Assembly: GCA_037179335.1 (NCBI GenBank)
Contig: JAKZHN010000004.1
Span: 1,488,001 to 1,552,000, forward strand
Length of the DNA: 64,000 nucleotides
Reading direction: 5' to 3'
Origin: Cyclaneusma minus
Taxonomy: Eukaryota; Ascomycota; Leotiomycetes; Marthamycetales; Marthamycetaceae
Part shown: positions 11,384-23,680 of the stretch, in pieces
How positions within the stretch are numbered: position 1 is the stretch's first letter
Layout of the letters: every line of letters begins with the position of its first letter
Made by a program: the position numbers and the translations under genes
The notes under the pieces: model-generated
The model's database searches: none
Seen by the model: the letters and a program-made list of their open reading frames with translations, nothing else
What the model was told of the DNA's origin: nothing

Positions 11384-11551
11384 TCATCAATCGACTCACT
11401 AGCCCACGCCACGGCCGCAGGTTCCAAATACCGTGACGAGCATGGTGAGACGAGCAAGACGGTGCTGGAAGCCTGGAATGGTTTTGGTGCTACGTATGTG
11501 GAGAAGCGTGGCGAAGAGGGCGTGGTGGTAGTGGCAGCGGATCCAGGATAG
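11384..11551 (+). other. Short protein-like frame, possible gene remnant
   Basis: An open stretch of 55 codons ending in TAG at 11549-11551 with protein-like texture (KYRDEHGETSKTVLEAWN then FGATYVEKRGEEGVV). It faintly recalls the end of the senescence/spartin domain, from memory only. There is no start codon and upstream exons are not clear, although an acceptor-like ACTAG precedes the protein-like part. It may be the last exon of an unrecognised gene or a relic. Confidence 0.2.
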
Positions 11552-12763
11552 ATGGATTACAGGCTTTGGTGAAGCGGGGGACAAATGTGTGTGAAGGAGG
11601 AGGGGAGCGGGGTGGAGGATAGGTGAGGACGGAGAGGATGATGAGCTTTGTGAGGGGTAAGAGGGATGGGGATGTGGGGTGGGTGTAGGAGAATGAGGGG
11701 CTGTGGTGCCTTTGTGAATGGTGATATTGGTTGGTTGGTGATGGTATTGGGTTGTCTGGGTGGGGTGCGTTCAAAGCTGCGGTTCGCTTGTCAAAAGGAT
11801 GTGTGATTTTGGAATCGTGGTCGAGGTCGGTTGTCGTTCACCGGTCGTGAGAATGCTGCCGGGCCATGGGAAGGGGGTTTCTTTCTCTCAGCGAGGAATG
11901 GAGGCAAGGTCTTCAAATCAGGATTGTCACAGGCGGCAGTGGAATAATCTGGAGATTGATTCCAGTTGGTGTGCGACGTTCTCTTGCATCATAGTCAGGT
12001 GGGCAATATAGGAGCTGCGGTAATTGCCGGGCAAGTCAGATCGTTTGCTGGTGGACGGTGTGAGAGTTGGAAGTTTGCTTGGGGAACTGGAAGTTTGAGG
12101 AGCTGGGAAGGGAGTGTGTGATGCGGTGGTGAATCGTGATGGGACAGGATGATGCTGGTGGCTTTTGGAAGGATGGAGACATGAAGGCGGGTCATGGGTG
12201 AGCGCTTGCGGGTGGCTGTCTGCTGGAAAGATTCGTCCGAGGGCATAAAGATATTCAGAGTTGCGTGCTTGGCCACTATAGCATGTCAACAGAACCAGTT
12301 ACCATGGAAACTGGGTGCTTGGCCCTCACTGGCGATTTCGTTCGCCCGTTGTTTTGCTCAGAGGCAGGCCTTCTTCAATCAAAGAGTCTGGTTGTGGATC
12401 ACGAGTCATGGCGACAAACACGGCTGTAGCTGACCACTAAGCACAAATATGTCAGCACGACGAGGAAAGCAAGCTGGTTGTCGGTCAAGTGTTTTCAGTA
12501 CCAGAGATCCAGGGAAGCCTGATCATGACCTCCATCTCGCAACAACCGACTATTCTCGCAAATGACAAACAATCCGCTTTGGTATCCGACGCAAGGACTC
12601 CAGATACGCCACGTTCATATCATCATCATCTGGCCCCAGAGAAAGAAGCACCTCGAGGAACAGCGTCGTCGAAGAAGAATGCTCCTACGAAGCGATCCAT
12701 AGAACGCCATTCCCATTACAAAAGAAATTCGTTGACGTCGGTGGAGAAAGAGTTGCGGAGACA

Positions 12764-13636
12764 TCATTTCATTACGGGGTTGATGCCGTCGTTGTCGAAA
12801 CCGTAGAGAGGCTTGCCTTGGCGGCGGAGGGCGAATATGATCTGTTTGAAGTGTTAGCAGTGTACAATGAGTCGACAAGGAACAGCTGGGCGATGGCATA
12901 CATCAGTGGTGCGGACAGTCTTCCTGTTACAGTGATCGGTAACGGCAACGACATCCTTCATAACCTGTATGTCTGATCAGCAGGGCGTAAATATGACAAG
13001 ACTAGATTCAACATACCCTAGTTACAAAGTCCTTCATAGCGCCACGGATGTTATCATAGATGGGTGCCGAGATGCGCTTGACTCCACCACGGCGAGCGAG
13101 GCGGCTGTGAAACTGTCAGCGACAGGACGGGAACTCATGGTCATCGAGAGGATTTTTTAGGGCCAGTCGGTCCATTTGGCGACGACAGGCGCTACAAACA
13201 CGGTCGCAGGTTCTCACGACAGAAGCATGTCGACGTACCGGATGTCTCCCTTGGCTACAAAAGCACCGAGCTGTCAGTCCCTGATCTTCTTGGCCATGTC
13301 GCGCCATTGTTTCTGGATGGTGGTGAACTTACTAATACCATGAACGGTGTCGCGGGGGATCTTGCTGCAAGGTCGGAGCCGTCAGCTTTGAACCAGGGAA
13401 CGTGCAGGACTGGTCGACGGGCGGCACCGTGCCGTGCCGCCGTCACGCAGAAACAATGCGCCTTGTGAATCACAAGGTGCATTGTTAGTATCATCAATTA
13501 CGTACCGATGTCGCTTTGCGTTGGCGTAGGCAAGACCAAGGCCTTTGCCGCCTTTGCCGCGACCAGTCGGAGCCGAACCAAGAGACTTGCCGCTCAGGGA
13601 GGGACGGGCATTGCCAGCGGACGAAGTTACAGGCAT
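12764..13636 (-). CDS. hH4v: Histone H4 variant, six exons, 135 residues
   Basis: Hidden in short frames and assembled by eye. Exons in transcription order: 13636-13506, 13364-13333, 13254-13239, 13104-13017, 12964-12902, 12841-12764. Every intron starts GT (GTACGT, GTAAGT, GTACGT, GTATGT, GTATGC) and ends AG, and all phases agree. The product has an about 23-residue N-terminal extension, then TGRGKGGKGLG as in H4, an altered tail (LAYANAKRHR), KIPRDTVHGI, a 16-base microexon for TKGDIR, then RLARRGGVKRISAPIY, a diverged core (MKDVVAVTDHCNRKTV) and RRQGKPLYGFDNDGINP. Canonical H4 is about 103 residues and nearly invariant, so this is a variant; Neurospora has a divergent H4 named hH4v and this may be its counterpart. 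The intact frame over six exons argues against a pseudogene. It should be nucleosomal or chromatin-associated, but its role is not known to me. Confidence 0.85.
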
Positions 13637-14810
13637 TGTAGAGCTTCTAGGGGATTGTGGGTGAGAGTTGTAAGGGTGCGTCTTCCGCGGGTGTTGATGT
13701 CTGGGGGCGGGAGTGAAGAGGACGCGAAGTGGGATTATCGCTACCAGAGAAACGAAACGCGGGCACGCCCGATCACCTGACATCCTGGGTGCCTGATTCA
13801 TACGGCTCCAGCCACTCTAGCGCCCCACTGAGTTTGGTTGAAGCTTGCACGTGATAACCGACAGCTGGGCTGCAGACATCAGCTTCCTAGCCAACCTAGC
13901 AAGCAATATCGAGGGCTGACAAAAGACCGGGATTGCCGATAATATTTTCTTGGAGGGAGCAAGCTGGGGCTCGCTGTCTCAATATATAACAGCTGCACTG
14001 TTTGTCTGAGGTCTGCTGAGTGCTCGCGGCTGCGTTTGCCCAAAGGCCAAAAGACACTTGAGCCTGATGGAATTGAAGGCGGGAGGTGATGCAAGAGGCC
14101 GCGGACGGTCAGTGGGACTGGACAGAAGAAGAGCCATTATTGAAGATGAATCGACACTCTGAGTACATGGCCAGCAAAGAGAAGGGTGAGAGCAGGCTGG
14201 TCAGAGCAGCAGAGATAAACCATCGTCTCTTTACTAAAAGTGACGATGTGCTCATGATGGTTTAGAGACCGCGGGACCTACTTTAATTGTTTCAAGAGAA
14301 CCTTCTCTGGGAAGGGCGGGTAGGAAACGGCAGCAATAGGAAATCACGGCAGGAGATCGTGATAGGAAATTGTGGAAAGACAGGGCAGTTTTGAAGACCC
14401 TCACCTGGAAAGTGGCAAGCTTCAATAATGTTCCTTTCATTCTCAGATGAATCGAAAGGTATTTGGCGTCTCGGTTTTTAGGAAAGCCGATCCCAGGGAT
14501 GCAATTGAACGTTCTGATATCAAAAGAAAAAAGAGCCCTGGGAAACTAGAAGAAGTTAGAAGACTGGTTTCCCAGCTTCACATTCAGCGCGCAGTTGGCA
14601 TATTCATCTCCCTCGAGAGAGCGTATAAGGAAACAATCGAAAAAACCCCAACCTGCGCTTTGCGAAACGGCGCAAAGAAGAGAAGAAAATTCACAAATGC
14701 CAAAAATGTGATTCTACTTCCCATAAAAAGACGAAGTTGGAAGCGCGAGTTTCGAAGCCTGCGTGCATCAAATAGTGTGGTGGTCAAAAAGCGCAAAAAG
14801 AAAATTAATA
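13637..14810. other. Intergenic, H4 variant promoter to tRNA-Gln
   Basis: A Pro- and Gly-free non-coding stretch in practice: a 136-codon plus-strand frame (14447-14857) is rich in Lys/Arg and runs into the tRNA, so I read it as chance. The 150-300 bp above 13636 should contain the H4 variant promoter; no clear TATA box is seen. Confidence 0.35.
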
Positions 14811-14911
14811 GGTCGTGCCCGGAATCGAACCGGGGTAACCAGAACTTTTCAACCTGAACTGTCTCCAGTTCTGTTCAAAATCTGGTATGCTAACCGCTAC
14901 ATCACACAACC
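14811..14911 (-). tRNA. tRNA-Gln (anticodon TTG), with intron
   Basis: Read on the minus strand. The acceptor stem pairs GGTTGTG with CACGACC (one G-T pair). The D arm carries the A-box-like TAGCGGTTAG. The anticodon stem is CCAGA/TCTGG with loop TTTTGA..T, giving anticodon TTG. The T arm is CCCGG-TTCGATT-CCGGG. An about 30-base intron follows position 37, the usual place for nuclear tRNA introns; the mature tRNA is about 71 nt before CCA addition. It lies about 0.5 kb from the edge of the AT-rich island. Confidence 0.93.
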
Positions 14912-15449
14912 TGTTCTGATTCGATGCTGAAAAGCTCGAAACTTTAACTCATATCTTGTTCAACCATTCAGGGATGCGTCGCGCACCCACTTTATGCAAC
15001 CGCGTACAACGCCGGTTGGCAGAATTGCCTGCAAATACCTTTTGTGAGCATTAAAATAACATTAAAATAATAACCAATATCCAATCATTTTTTTTTAATT
15101 TCACAATTATTCATTTAGATCGAGCGCAAAATGACTGCATTAGTCTGCATACACTGTGCAGCGACTAGAATACATTCAAATAGTGTCACCTGCCGACCGA
15201 TCGCGAGACGTTGTTACTGCGCTGCGCAGTTAAAAAAAACCCCACGACTATCTCATGGTCAAGAGAATTTCAGAAAGAGTTTGAACATAAATACTTGTGT
15301 AGAATGTTTGAAGATTTACCGTCAAGCTTTCCCAAAGAAAATAGCGTCTTGATAATACAGAAAGTCCCAGTATCAATTATTAACTCACTTATATTTCATC
15401 CAGCTTCTCGGTCTTCTCCTAGGTAAAGATACAAAAGGCTTTCACTTGC
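14912..15449. other. Transition from normal DNA to AT-rich island
   Basis: Base composition drops steadily. Short plus-strand frames (15131-15426) have no recognisable motif. Nothing else is seen. Confidence 0.4.
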
Positions 15450-18400
15450 AATAGGCTTGGGAGGATTTCCAGTTCCAGGTTCCAATTTGTGCTTATAAAT
15501 AACTCATAAATACTAAAAATTTGCTTTAAAAACTCTTTTTAGCGTATTAAAAATAAAACCTTTATAAAATAAATTTTATTTCCATTATTAGCAAAACTTT
15601 CTAGCTAGCAGCAATATAAAATCAGCCCTTGGCTGAAAATTGCCGGAAACTTTTTAAACCCCCTTTGGCTTTATACGGATATAGCAAAAAAATAAAATTA
15701 CAAATTTAAAAAAATAAGCCCTAGTCCTAATTATAAAGGAAAATAAAAGGAAATAATTCAATTTAAAAAATAAAATAAAATAAAAGCAAAATATAATATA
15801 GAAATTGAAAATAAAAGTAAAAATAATAATAAAGCAATTAAAAACACTAATATAGCTTAATATTAAAAACCCCTATAAAATGCCCTTTTAAATTTATTAA
15901 ATTGGCTATAAATTTATTTTACACTTTGCTAAATCTCCGCCGGAATAGTTAAAATATCCTATTTCCTAGTATTTATAAAGGGTTTAGCTTAAATAATAAT
16001 TTCCTATTTTATAATAGTAAAAAGCATATATATTATAAACGCCAATCGTATATCCCAGCTAAATGGATAAATCGGATAATAAACTAAATTTTTAAAAAAA
16101 CCGAAATTATTGGGATTTTCGGCTTTAAAAATATTAAATTTAAATTTTTTATAAAGGCGGCCGAAATTGCGCTTGGTTAAGATGGTTTTTTATATTATAG
16201 CGATTTTAAATTAGGTAACAATATTTTTAAAAAATTTATTATAGCGCTTTAGCGGAAAACTTATTGGTAAAATAATTGGAGCTTGAAAAATTGCTATAAA
16301 TAGCGAAATTATTATAATAAATATTATAATTATTTTGGCTATAAGTAATAGCATCGCTATATTAGCGTTATTATTTTAAAAAATATTATTATAATTGTTT
16401 TTATTATAATAGGGTTTTAAAATTATAAAACGGAATTTTCTAAGGCTATCAAATAATTTTAAAATATAATTATAATTGTTTTTCCAAATTATAATATAGG
16501 GGCTTTTTTAGCCATTTTTTTATAAATTAATATTTTAAAATTTAAAAGTAATTTAAAAATTATAAACACATTAGAGCTATTTTTTATAAAAAGAGCATTA
16601 ATTACCATTTGCTCAATATATAGTTTTTTAAGCTTTTTTTAGGCTTTTTTAATAGCTTTGGCCTGATAAATTATAAAAAAAATAAAAAAAAATATTACAA
16701 GCTTTAAATATACGCCAAATATCAGGAAAATAAGCATAATATTATTAGAGCAAATAATATTATTAATAGCTTTTATAGCTATTTATAAAATTATTTAATA
16801 AAATTTTTAAAATATAATATAATAGTATTTAAATTCACTAATAGTATTATATGCTTTAATTAAAAAAAACTCGATTTTTATAAAATTTAATATTAATAAA
16901 TTCTAGGCCAATATTATAAATAATGCGGTTAAATAAATTTTGGTAAATATTAATTCAGCAGCACTAAATAGCTTTCCAAATATTTTTAAAAAAATTTGCT
17001 GTAAAAGATATAGCAATTTAAAAGCCAATGGCAATATTAATAATATAAATTATAAAATATCCGCCCAATTTTATAATATCCATTATAATTTCAATATTAA
17101 AATAATAATTTTTATAAAGTCTAATTTTTTTTATATTGGCAAAAATTGCAAAGATTAGCGATTTTTCTTAATATAATATATTTTAACTCCTTTTTAATAC
17201 GCTTTAAAATTTTAGCCAGCTTAAAAACGCTTAAATATTGAAAATATTAATAAATCCTTTAAAATTTAGCTTTAATTAAATGGCATTAAGCAGATCTTAA
17301 AAATGGTTTAATATTAATTAAAAGCATTTATAAATATTTCCATTTGCGAATAATTAAAATTAAAATAATATTAAAAATCAAAATATTTCAAAGATTATTA
17401 AATTGAATTTTTAAATGGTTTATATTATTAATATATATTAAAAATAAAATATTAATTAGGATAATATAAACATTAATTAATTTAAAGAATATAGAAATTA
17501 AAGCAATATTAATGATTTTTGCAAAGCTTTTACCAAATTTAATATTATATTTACTAGTATAAAGAGTACTAAATAATAATTATAATATTATTTGCTTAAG
17601 GGCTAAAAATTAATTTAAGCTATTAATAGAAATATTAGCGGTATTGCTATTTAATATAATGCTTTAAAATATTTAAAATAAATACTTTAAAAAAGATACT
17701 AGAATTTTAATAGCTAAAAATATAGGCGATAATATAATTGCTAAATATTTTAAATATTTTAAAGCTATTCACAATTTTACTATTTAAAGTAATTATATAA
17801 TTATTTTTTAAAATTTCTTTTAGCTTTAAAGTTTTTAATAGCTAATATATTATTATTATAATTGAAAAAGGCTAATATAGCTGCCATTTTAATAATGCTA
17901 AAAATAGCTTTAGCATTATTTTCAAAAAAAATTATAGCTAGCCAGGAATATAATATAAATAGCTTTATTATATAATTTGCCAATTTGCCTAATTGCGTTT
18001 TTTCAAATACGCTAATTTTTCTTTTTTGCTAATATATATTTATATCCGATGGCTAGGAATATTATATTTAAAGCATTTTTTATTTGGATTAATGCTTTAT
18101 TTAAAAAAGGAGAATTATTGGTATTGGTTTAAAAATAAGGAATTATTGCGCCGAAATAGCTTTTAATTGTATATAAAGGCGCTATTTATAATTATAAAGC
18201 TTGTATTATATTGGGCTGCTTTTTTAATTTTTATATAGATTTTAATAAAAAATAAAAAATTAATACAAGCTTTTTCAAAATCTATAGCCTATTTTCCAGA
18301 TATTATTTTATATTTTAAAACTAATATATAAATGTATAGGATTTTATTATGCTTGGTAATATTATTTTAATAATTATCGAATACATTTTAATTAATTTAA

Positions 18401-21400
18401 AATAAAAATAAAAATAAGGATTTTTAGGCATTAAAGCTTGATTTTTTTTAAAATTACTTGGATTATTAATAATATTTTAAAAGGAGAGAAAATGCTATAT
18501 GTTAATTAGCTTTTAATAAATAGCGTTAATTTGAATTTTTTTATACAGCCTAATAATAAAAGTATTAAATAAAATGGCTAAATTAATTAGTTTAATATAG
18601 AAAAGAATAAAAATTTTATTTTTTAATATAATAAAAAACGCATTATAATAATGGAATTTTTAAAAGCCTATTTTTTTGCAAATGTTTTTAAAAATAGCAA
18701 TTTTAATATTTAAAATATTATAAGTATTTAAAATTATTTAAATTATAAGCTTTTATAATATTAATAACTGCTATAATTTTTTTTAAATAATGCATTAAAA
18801 TTTAATAAGGTAAATTTTTATTAAATGCTATTAGCTTTGGAAAGCAATTGCTACTAATTAGGCTTTGGAGATTGGGCTGGGAAATTTATAAAAGTATTTG
18901 CAATTAAAAATTTAGCGTTAATAATAATAATATTTGGATTTAGGCTTAATATATTGGATTTCGAAATTGGATTTGCAAATTTAATAAATTTAAAGCTTAT
19001 TTGATTTTTTATTTAAGCTAATTTATAATTAAGCCAAATTAAAAGCGCTTTCTAATTTCAAAAATTTCAAAAATTCTTGTAAATAATTTTAAATTTGCTA
19101 ATATAAAGTTTTTTATTATATTTTTTTTAAAAAATCTAAAATATTAGAATTTGCCTTGCTAAAGGCATTGGCTTTCTATTTATTAAAGCTATTTTTAAAT
19201 TCTTTAAATAAGGCTTTATTAAAGTAATTTTTATATTTTATAAATTAAATTTGGTATAAAATGAAAGCGTTAATTTTTTTTAATCCAAATATTGCATTGG
19301 CTAATATTTAGGGCATTATTATTATATTTATTTGTATAAATATAAAGGGAATTGGCATTAATAGCTAATTAGCAATGGATTGCCGCTTTATTATTGGCAA
19401 TTATATTGGAATTGAAAAAAAAATGGTTTTCGGAGTGTTTTTTAGGGTGCAAAGAATTTTCGGAATCGAAAAAGGAATTTTCGAAACGCAGAAAGCTTTT
19501 GGCTTTAAAAATTGCAAAAATACTAGTAGCTAGTTTTGCGATAGCGATTTTAAAAAGAAATTTGCCAGTTTTTCAATTTTTAATTTGCTTTGTTTTAAAT
19601 CTGCGGACCGAGAAGTCGGGGCTAATTGGAAACGCGCCAGGAAATTTGTTTTAACTATAATTTTCTAATATAAATTAAGGGCTTAAAAAGGGCAAAATAA
19701 AAAGTGGAGAAATTAGCATTTAATTTGGTGCTTAATTAAAAAGTAAAGAAAGCGGGAATAAGGCCGTTTTTTAAATAAGAATTAAATCGTTTAGAAATAA
19801 TGGATTTTTAAACGATTTTTTATATGGGCTTGGCGTTTAATAATTAGCTATTAATATAAAAGTGAAATTAATTTTTAGGATTTTCGCGATTTCTATAACG
19901 TGCTGGAAATGCTGGGCGTTGCTAAAGGCTGGTTTTATATAATAGGATATAGAAAATTTTAGAATTTAAAATAAAGAAAATATCCTGGTCCTAGAATAAT
20001 TTGGGGATTTTAAACGTAGTTTGTTTTAAAGCTTTTAATAGCTTATTTGGTTTTTTATTTTTATTTTTAAAATCTATTTCTTAATATTTTAAAAGCGACA
20101 ATGGAATTATTATTTTATAAAAAAAGGATATAATATAAACCGTTAAACTTTTTAATATTTTAAAAGCGAGAATTTGATTGTTTCATTTTTTTAGATTATT
20201 TTTACTGATTTATACTGTTTAATAAAGTAGAATACTAATTAATATTAGGATTATTAAGGATTTATAATGCATATGCAATAATAAGTAATAAGTAATAATA
20301 ATGGTATAATTAATTGTATAAAATAAAGGTCCGGCAATAAATATAAAAATAAAGCTATATTTACGCGCTAAAACCGGTGCTTAAGGTACTGGCCACCCTT
20401 GAGCTACCATTTGTAAAAGAGGTCGCAATAGCTAATTTTTAATAAAAGGCTTAAGGATTTTTTAATCTGCTTTTATAAGCCTTTTGACTTTATTTTTTTC
20501 CAATTATAGCGGGCTATTTGGAATATAATAGGTATTTTAAATTGGAATATAATAAATATAAATAAATAATTTAATTTATAATATATGCTTTATAAATTAT
20601 ATTTAATAACCCTATTTATTATTATTTTATTGGCTATTATTAAATTAATAATAAATTGCTGCTTATATTTTTTTTAATAATAGTACTTTTTAAAAATATT
20701 AATTCCAAGCTAAATTAATTTTTTTTATTAGATTATTTTTTGCTAGCCAGCTTTTTCAATATAAATAATAGGCATTAAAATCCCCTATTAAAATATAATT
20801 TTTTAAGCCCCGTATAGTTTTTTCCTATTAAATAAATATATTAGCATTTAAATTATTTATATATAGCCAATAAACATTATAAATTTATAATGTTTTTAAT
20901 TTCCCTTTTTTTAAATAAATAAATTTTAGAAATAATAAGTTTTTTAAATATTAAATATAAATCCAATTATGCATTAAAATTGCAATATTAATAAAACAGC
21001 AGGTTTAGGGCTATTTATTTATAAGGAAAATTAATTTAAATTACTGCTTTAATAAATAATATATAATTAATGTATTTTAAAAATATTAAGCTATAATTTT
21101 TAAATGGCAAAAATAAAATAGCTATTAATATTCTTATTTTTTAATATAGCTGCTATTATTTCTTTGCTTTTTTGCATATTATATTATAATATAATAATTT
21201 GGGATCCTATATTTATTAAAATTCTTTTAAAAAAATGGTTTTAATGCTTTCCAATTCTTTATTTTTTGGCTTTTTTTTCCACCATATTTATACGGTTTAT
21301 TTAAGCGTTTTTAAATGTTTTTTTTTGAATTTTTTTATAGAGTTTTTTAACGCTATTGCTATATATATTATTTAGGAATTTTATTTTAGGAATTTTAAAA

Positions 21401-23430
21401 CTAGCTTTAATATATTTTGGACTTTTTTATCCAAAATCCAAAAAAAGCCTAAAAATTTGCTGGCGGAAAAGCTAATAAAGTCTATTTTTTTTTTTTTGTT
21501 TTTGCATATTGGTAATTTTGGCTTTTTTTTCTAGCGATTTAAAAACCTGCCCTATTGCGGCTATTGCTGCTATTATTATTAATAATATTTCCCAATAGTT
21601 TTTTAAATATAATAGCTATAAAATTGCTATTTTTAAAAATTAATATTATAATTTTGCATTTGGCTGGTAATATATTACCAGCCAATACTAGGCTATTTTT
21701 TTAATTGCTTATTAAAATGGCTGCTTTAATAGCAAATTTAGTATTTTTCGGCATTGCTTTTAAATTTATCGGGATTTTTATTAAGCGCCCCATTGATTTT
21801 CTAAAAGCCGCGGGCTGCTAAAAAACCCTTTAAATAAAAATAAAAAACTGCTAGAAAAAAAAGGCTATTAGGAAGCTTTTTATAATAATAGAAAAGGCTT
21901 TTGCAAAGTCTTTTGCAATATTGCTAAAAGCTGCTAAATATTTATAGCTATTATATTTTAATCTTTTAATAAAGGAAAAAAGCTAAAATTCATTTTTTTA
22001 AAGAAATAGGCTAGTTTTTTAAAATGGTGGCTTTTGCTTATTTTATTCGCGCTAATTTCTGCTTTTATTTACTGTATTTTTCATTTTTTTATTTTATAGC
22101 CTTTTTTATTGCAAGCGATATATTAATATTTGGCTTTAAAAATAACGCATTTTTTAATATTATATTTGCTTGCGCAGCAATTGCATTGCTATTTATTTAA
22201 ATGTTAAATTTTAATATAGCTATATTTATAATATTTATAATATTGCTTTATTTTTGCTTTATAAATATATTTTTTATATATTGGATTTTTTTTCAATTGC
22301 TAAATATTTTTTTTAATTATTAAATTAACTTGCTATAATTTGCTAAATTTAATAATTAGTAAAGAAATTGCCTTTTTTATTAATTTATATATAAGCTAAC
22401 TTATTTAAATAATTTTTATATTTGGAATATTATTTTTATTTTCTCGCTTTAATTCTTTTGCTTATGCTTTTATTTATTTTGTATTGCTAATATTTATTTT
22501 TTTAATTAATATATTATATACTATTACTTTATAAATTAATTTATACAAGCGCGCTTTTTTTTTAAAAAAAAACCTATAATAGCTATTTTTTTATATATTT
22601 ATATAGCAATTTTGCATTTATTAAAATTTTTGCAATTAAAGCAAATTTTTTATTAATATATTTATAAATTGCTGCAAATTTTTTATTTTAAATAGCGCTA
22701 TGCATTTCTTTATTTAATTTGATATTGAATTTTTATAATATTATTTATAAGGCAAATATTTGGAAACTATTCAGAGTTTTGGTATTATCAATTTTAATAA
22801 ATAGAATTTAATATTTGCCATTGCTAATATTAGTTAAAAAAAATCAGCTGATAATTGCAGAAAAATAGACAATTTAATTAATGGTGCTAAAAAGCGGCTA
22901 GCGAAATTTAAGCCTTTTGCTTATATATTGGTTTATTTAAAATTTGTGGTATTTAAATTAAAGCTTTGAAAAGCTTTGAAAATATTTATATTATTGCAAA
23001 TAATTGTGATTTTAATATCGATTTATTAGGTAATTCGCTAAATATCGCAAAGAATTATAATAGCTTTGGCTATAATAGGCTGGTTTTAAATAGCTTAAAT
23101 AAATGCCAATACTAAATTCAAAAATATTATATTTATAAAAAGCGGAATATTTTTCGTTTTTAAAAAATTGCAAATTATATATTTTTTAATAGTTTGGGCA
23201 TTATATTTAAAATATTGGGCGTGCTTTTGCAAATTTTGCAAAACGCGTTTAATTATAGGCCACGTATTAATTATAATCGCAATATTGCCTATATGCAATT
23301 AAAATTGGTATTAAACAATAGCTATAATTATAGCGATCTTGTATTTAAATTATCGGACTGTTTGGGGCGCGTTGTGGTGGTTAAATTTCAAAAATGCGGT
23401 TTGAGCTTTTGGTGCTGTTTTTGACTAGAT
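15450..23430. repeat. 8 kb AT-rich, gene-free island (RIP-like)
   Basis: The composition becomes extremely AT-rich (by eye well over 70 percent) and no intact ORF above about 90 codons exists. Many remaining C residues are followed by T, C or G rather than A, and TpA is abundant, as expected after RIP (CpA to TpA, read on both strands). Slightly less eroded patches occur at 19380-19680 and 20360-20440. No transposon domain can be read any more. Known parallels are RIP-degraded transposon clusters and, in some ascomycetes, AT-rich centromeres; the sequence alone does not separate these. Confidence 0.8.
21660..21685. repeat. 26 bp perfect palindrome
   Basis: Each half is TTGGCTGGTAATA read outward to the centre at 21672/21673; the other half is its exact reverse complement. 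It is notable inside the AT-rich island because it keeps GGCTGG/CCAGCC. It could form a cruciform or be a remnant of a transposon end joined head to head. Confidence 0.7.
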
Positions 23431-23680
23431 ATACATAAATGATAGAAAACTTGAGTAAAGCCAAAAATTTCATAATTCGTAGATTATCCGCCATATACCA
23501 ACCAAGCTACAAGAAAATCGAGAAAAGGCCAGAACTAGATAGATCGTAGATCGTCAACTGTATACGAACTTCGTCTTCCCATGCACAAACAAGCAACATT
23601 GAAGCGAGAGCTCTTGCTTCTTCTTGAGAGACTTCTGCGCCTTCGTCTTCGCCTTCGCCCTTGGCTCCGGCGTCACCGGC

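Larger units (their letters stand above)
9138..12763. other. Long non-coding interval with short triplicate repeats
   Basis: About 3.6 kb between the giant ORF and the histone variant. Just after the stop, GGGGTATGGAT is repeated (9200-9228). Many short frames occur, none with recognisable motifs. A small minus-strand frame (10064-10309, 81 codons) contains the in-frame 9 bp triplication and has an acidic C-terminal half; I cannot tell whether it is a gene. Pyrimidine-rich stretches occur around 11280-11360. Confidence 0.4.

Noticed and set aside
14447..14857. 136-codon Lys/Arg-rich ORF
   Set aside because: It runs through the tRNA-Gln gene and shows no motif; probably chance.
15450..23430. 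Mitochondrial DNA insertion
   Set aside because: AT-rich like mtDNA, but no readable mitochondrial genes, rRNA or tRNA, and the dinucleotide pattern fits RIP better.
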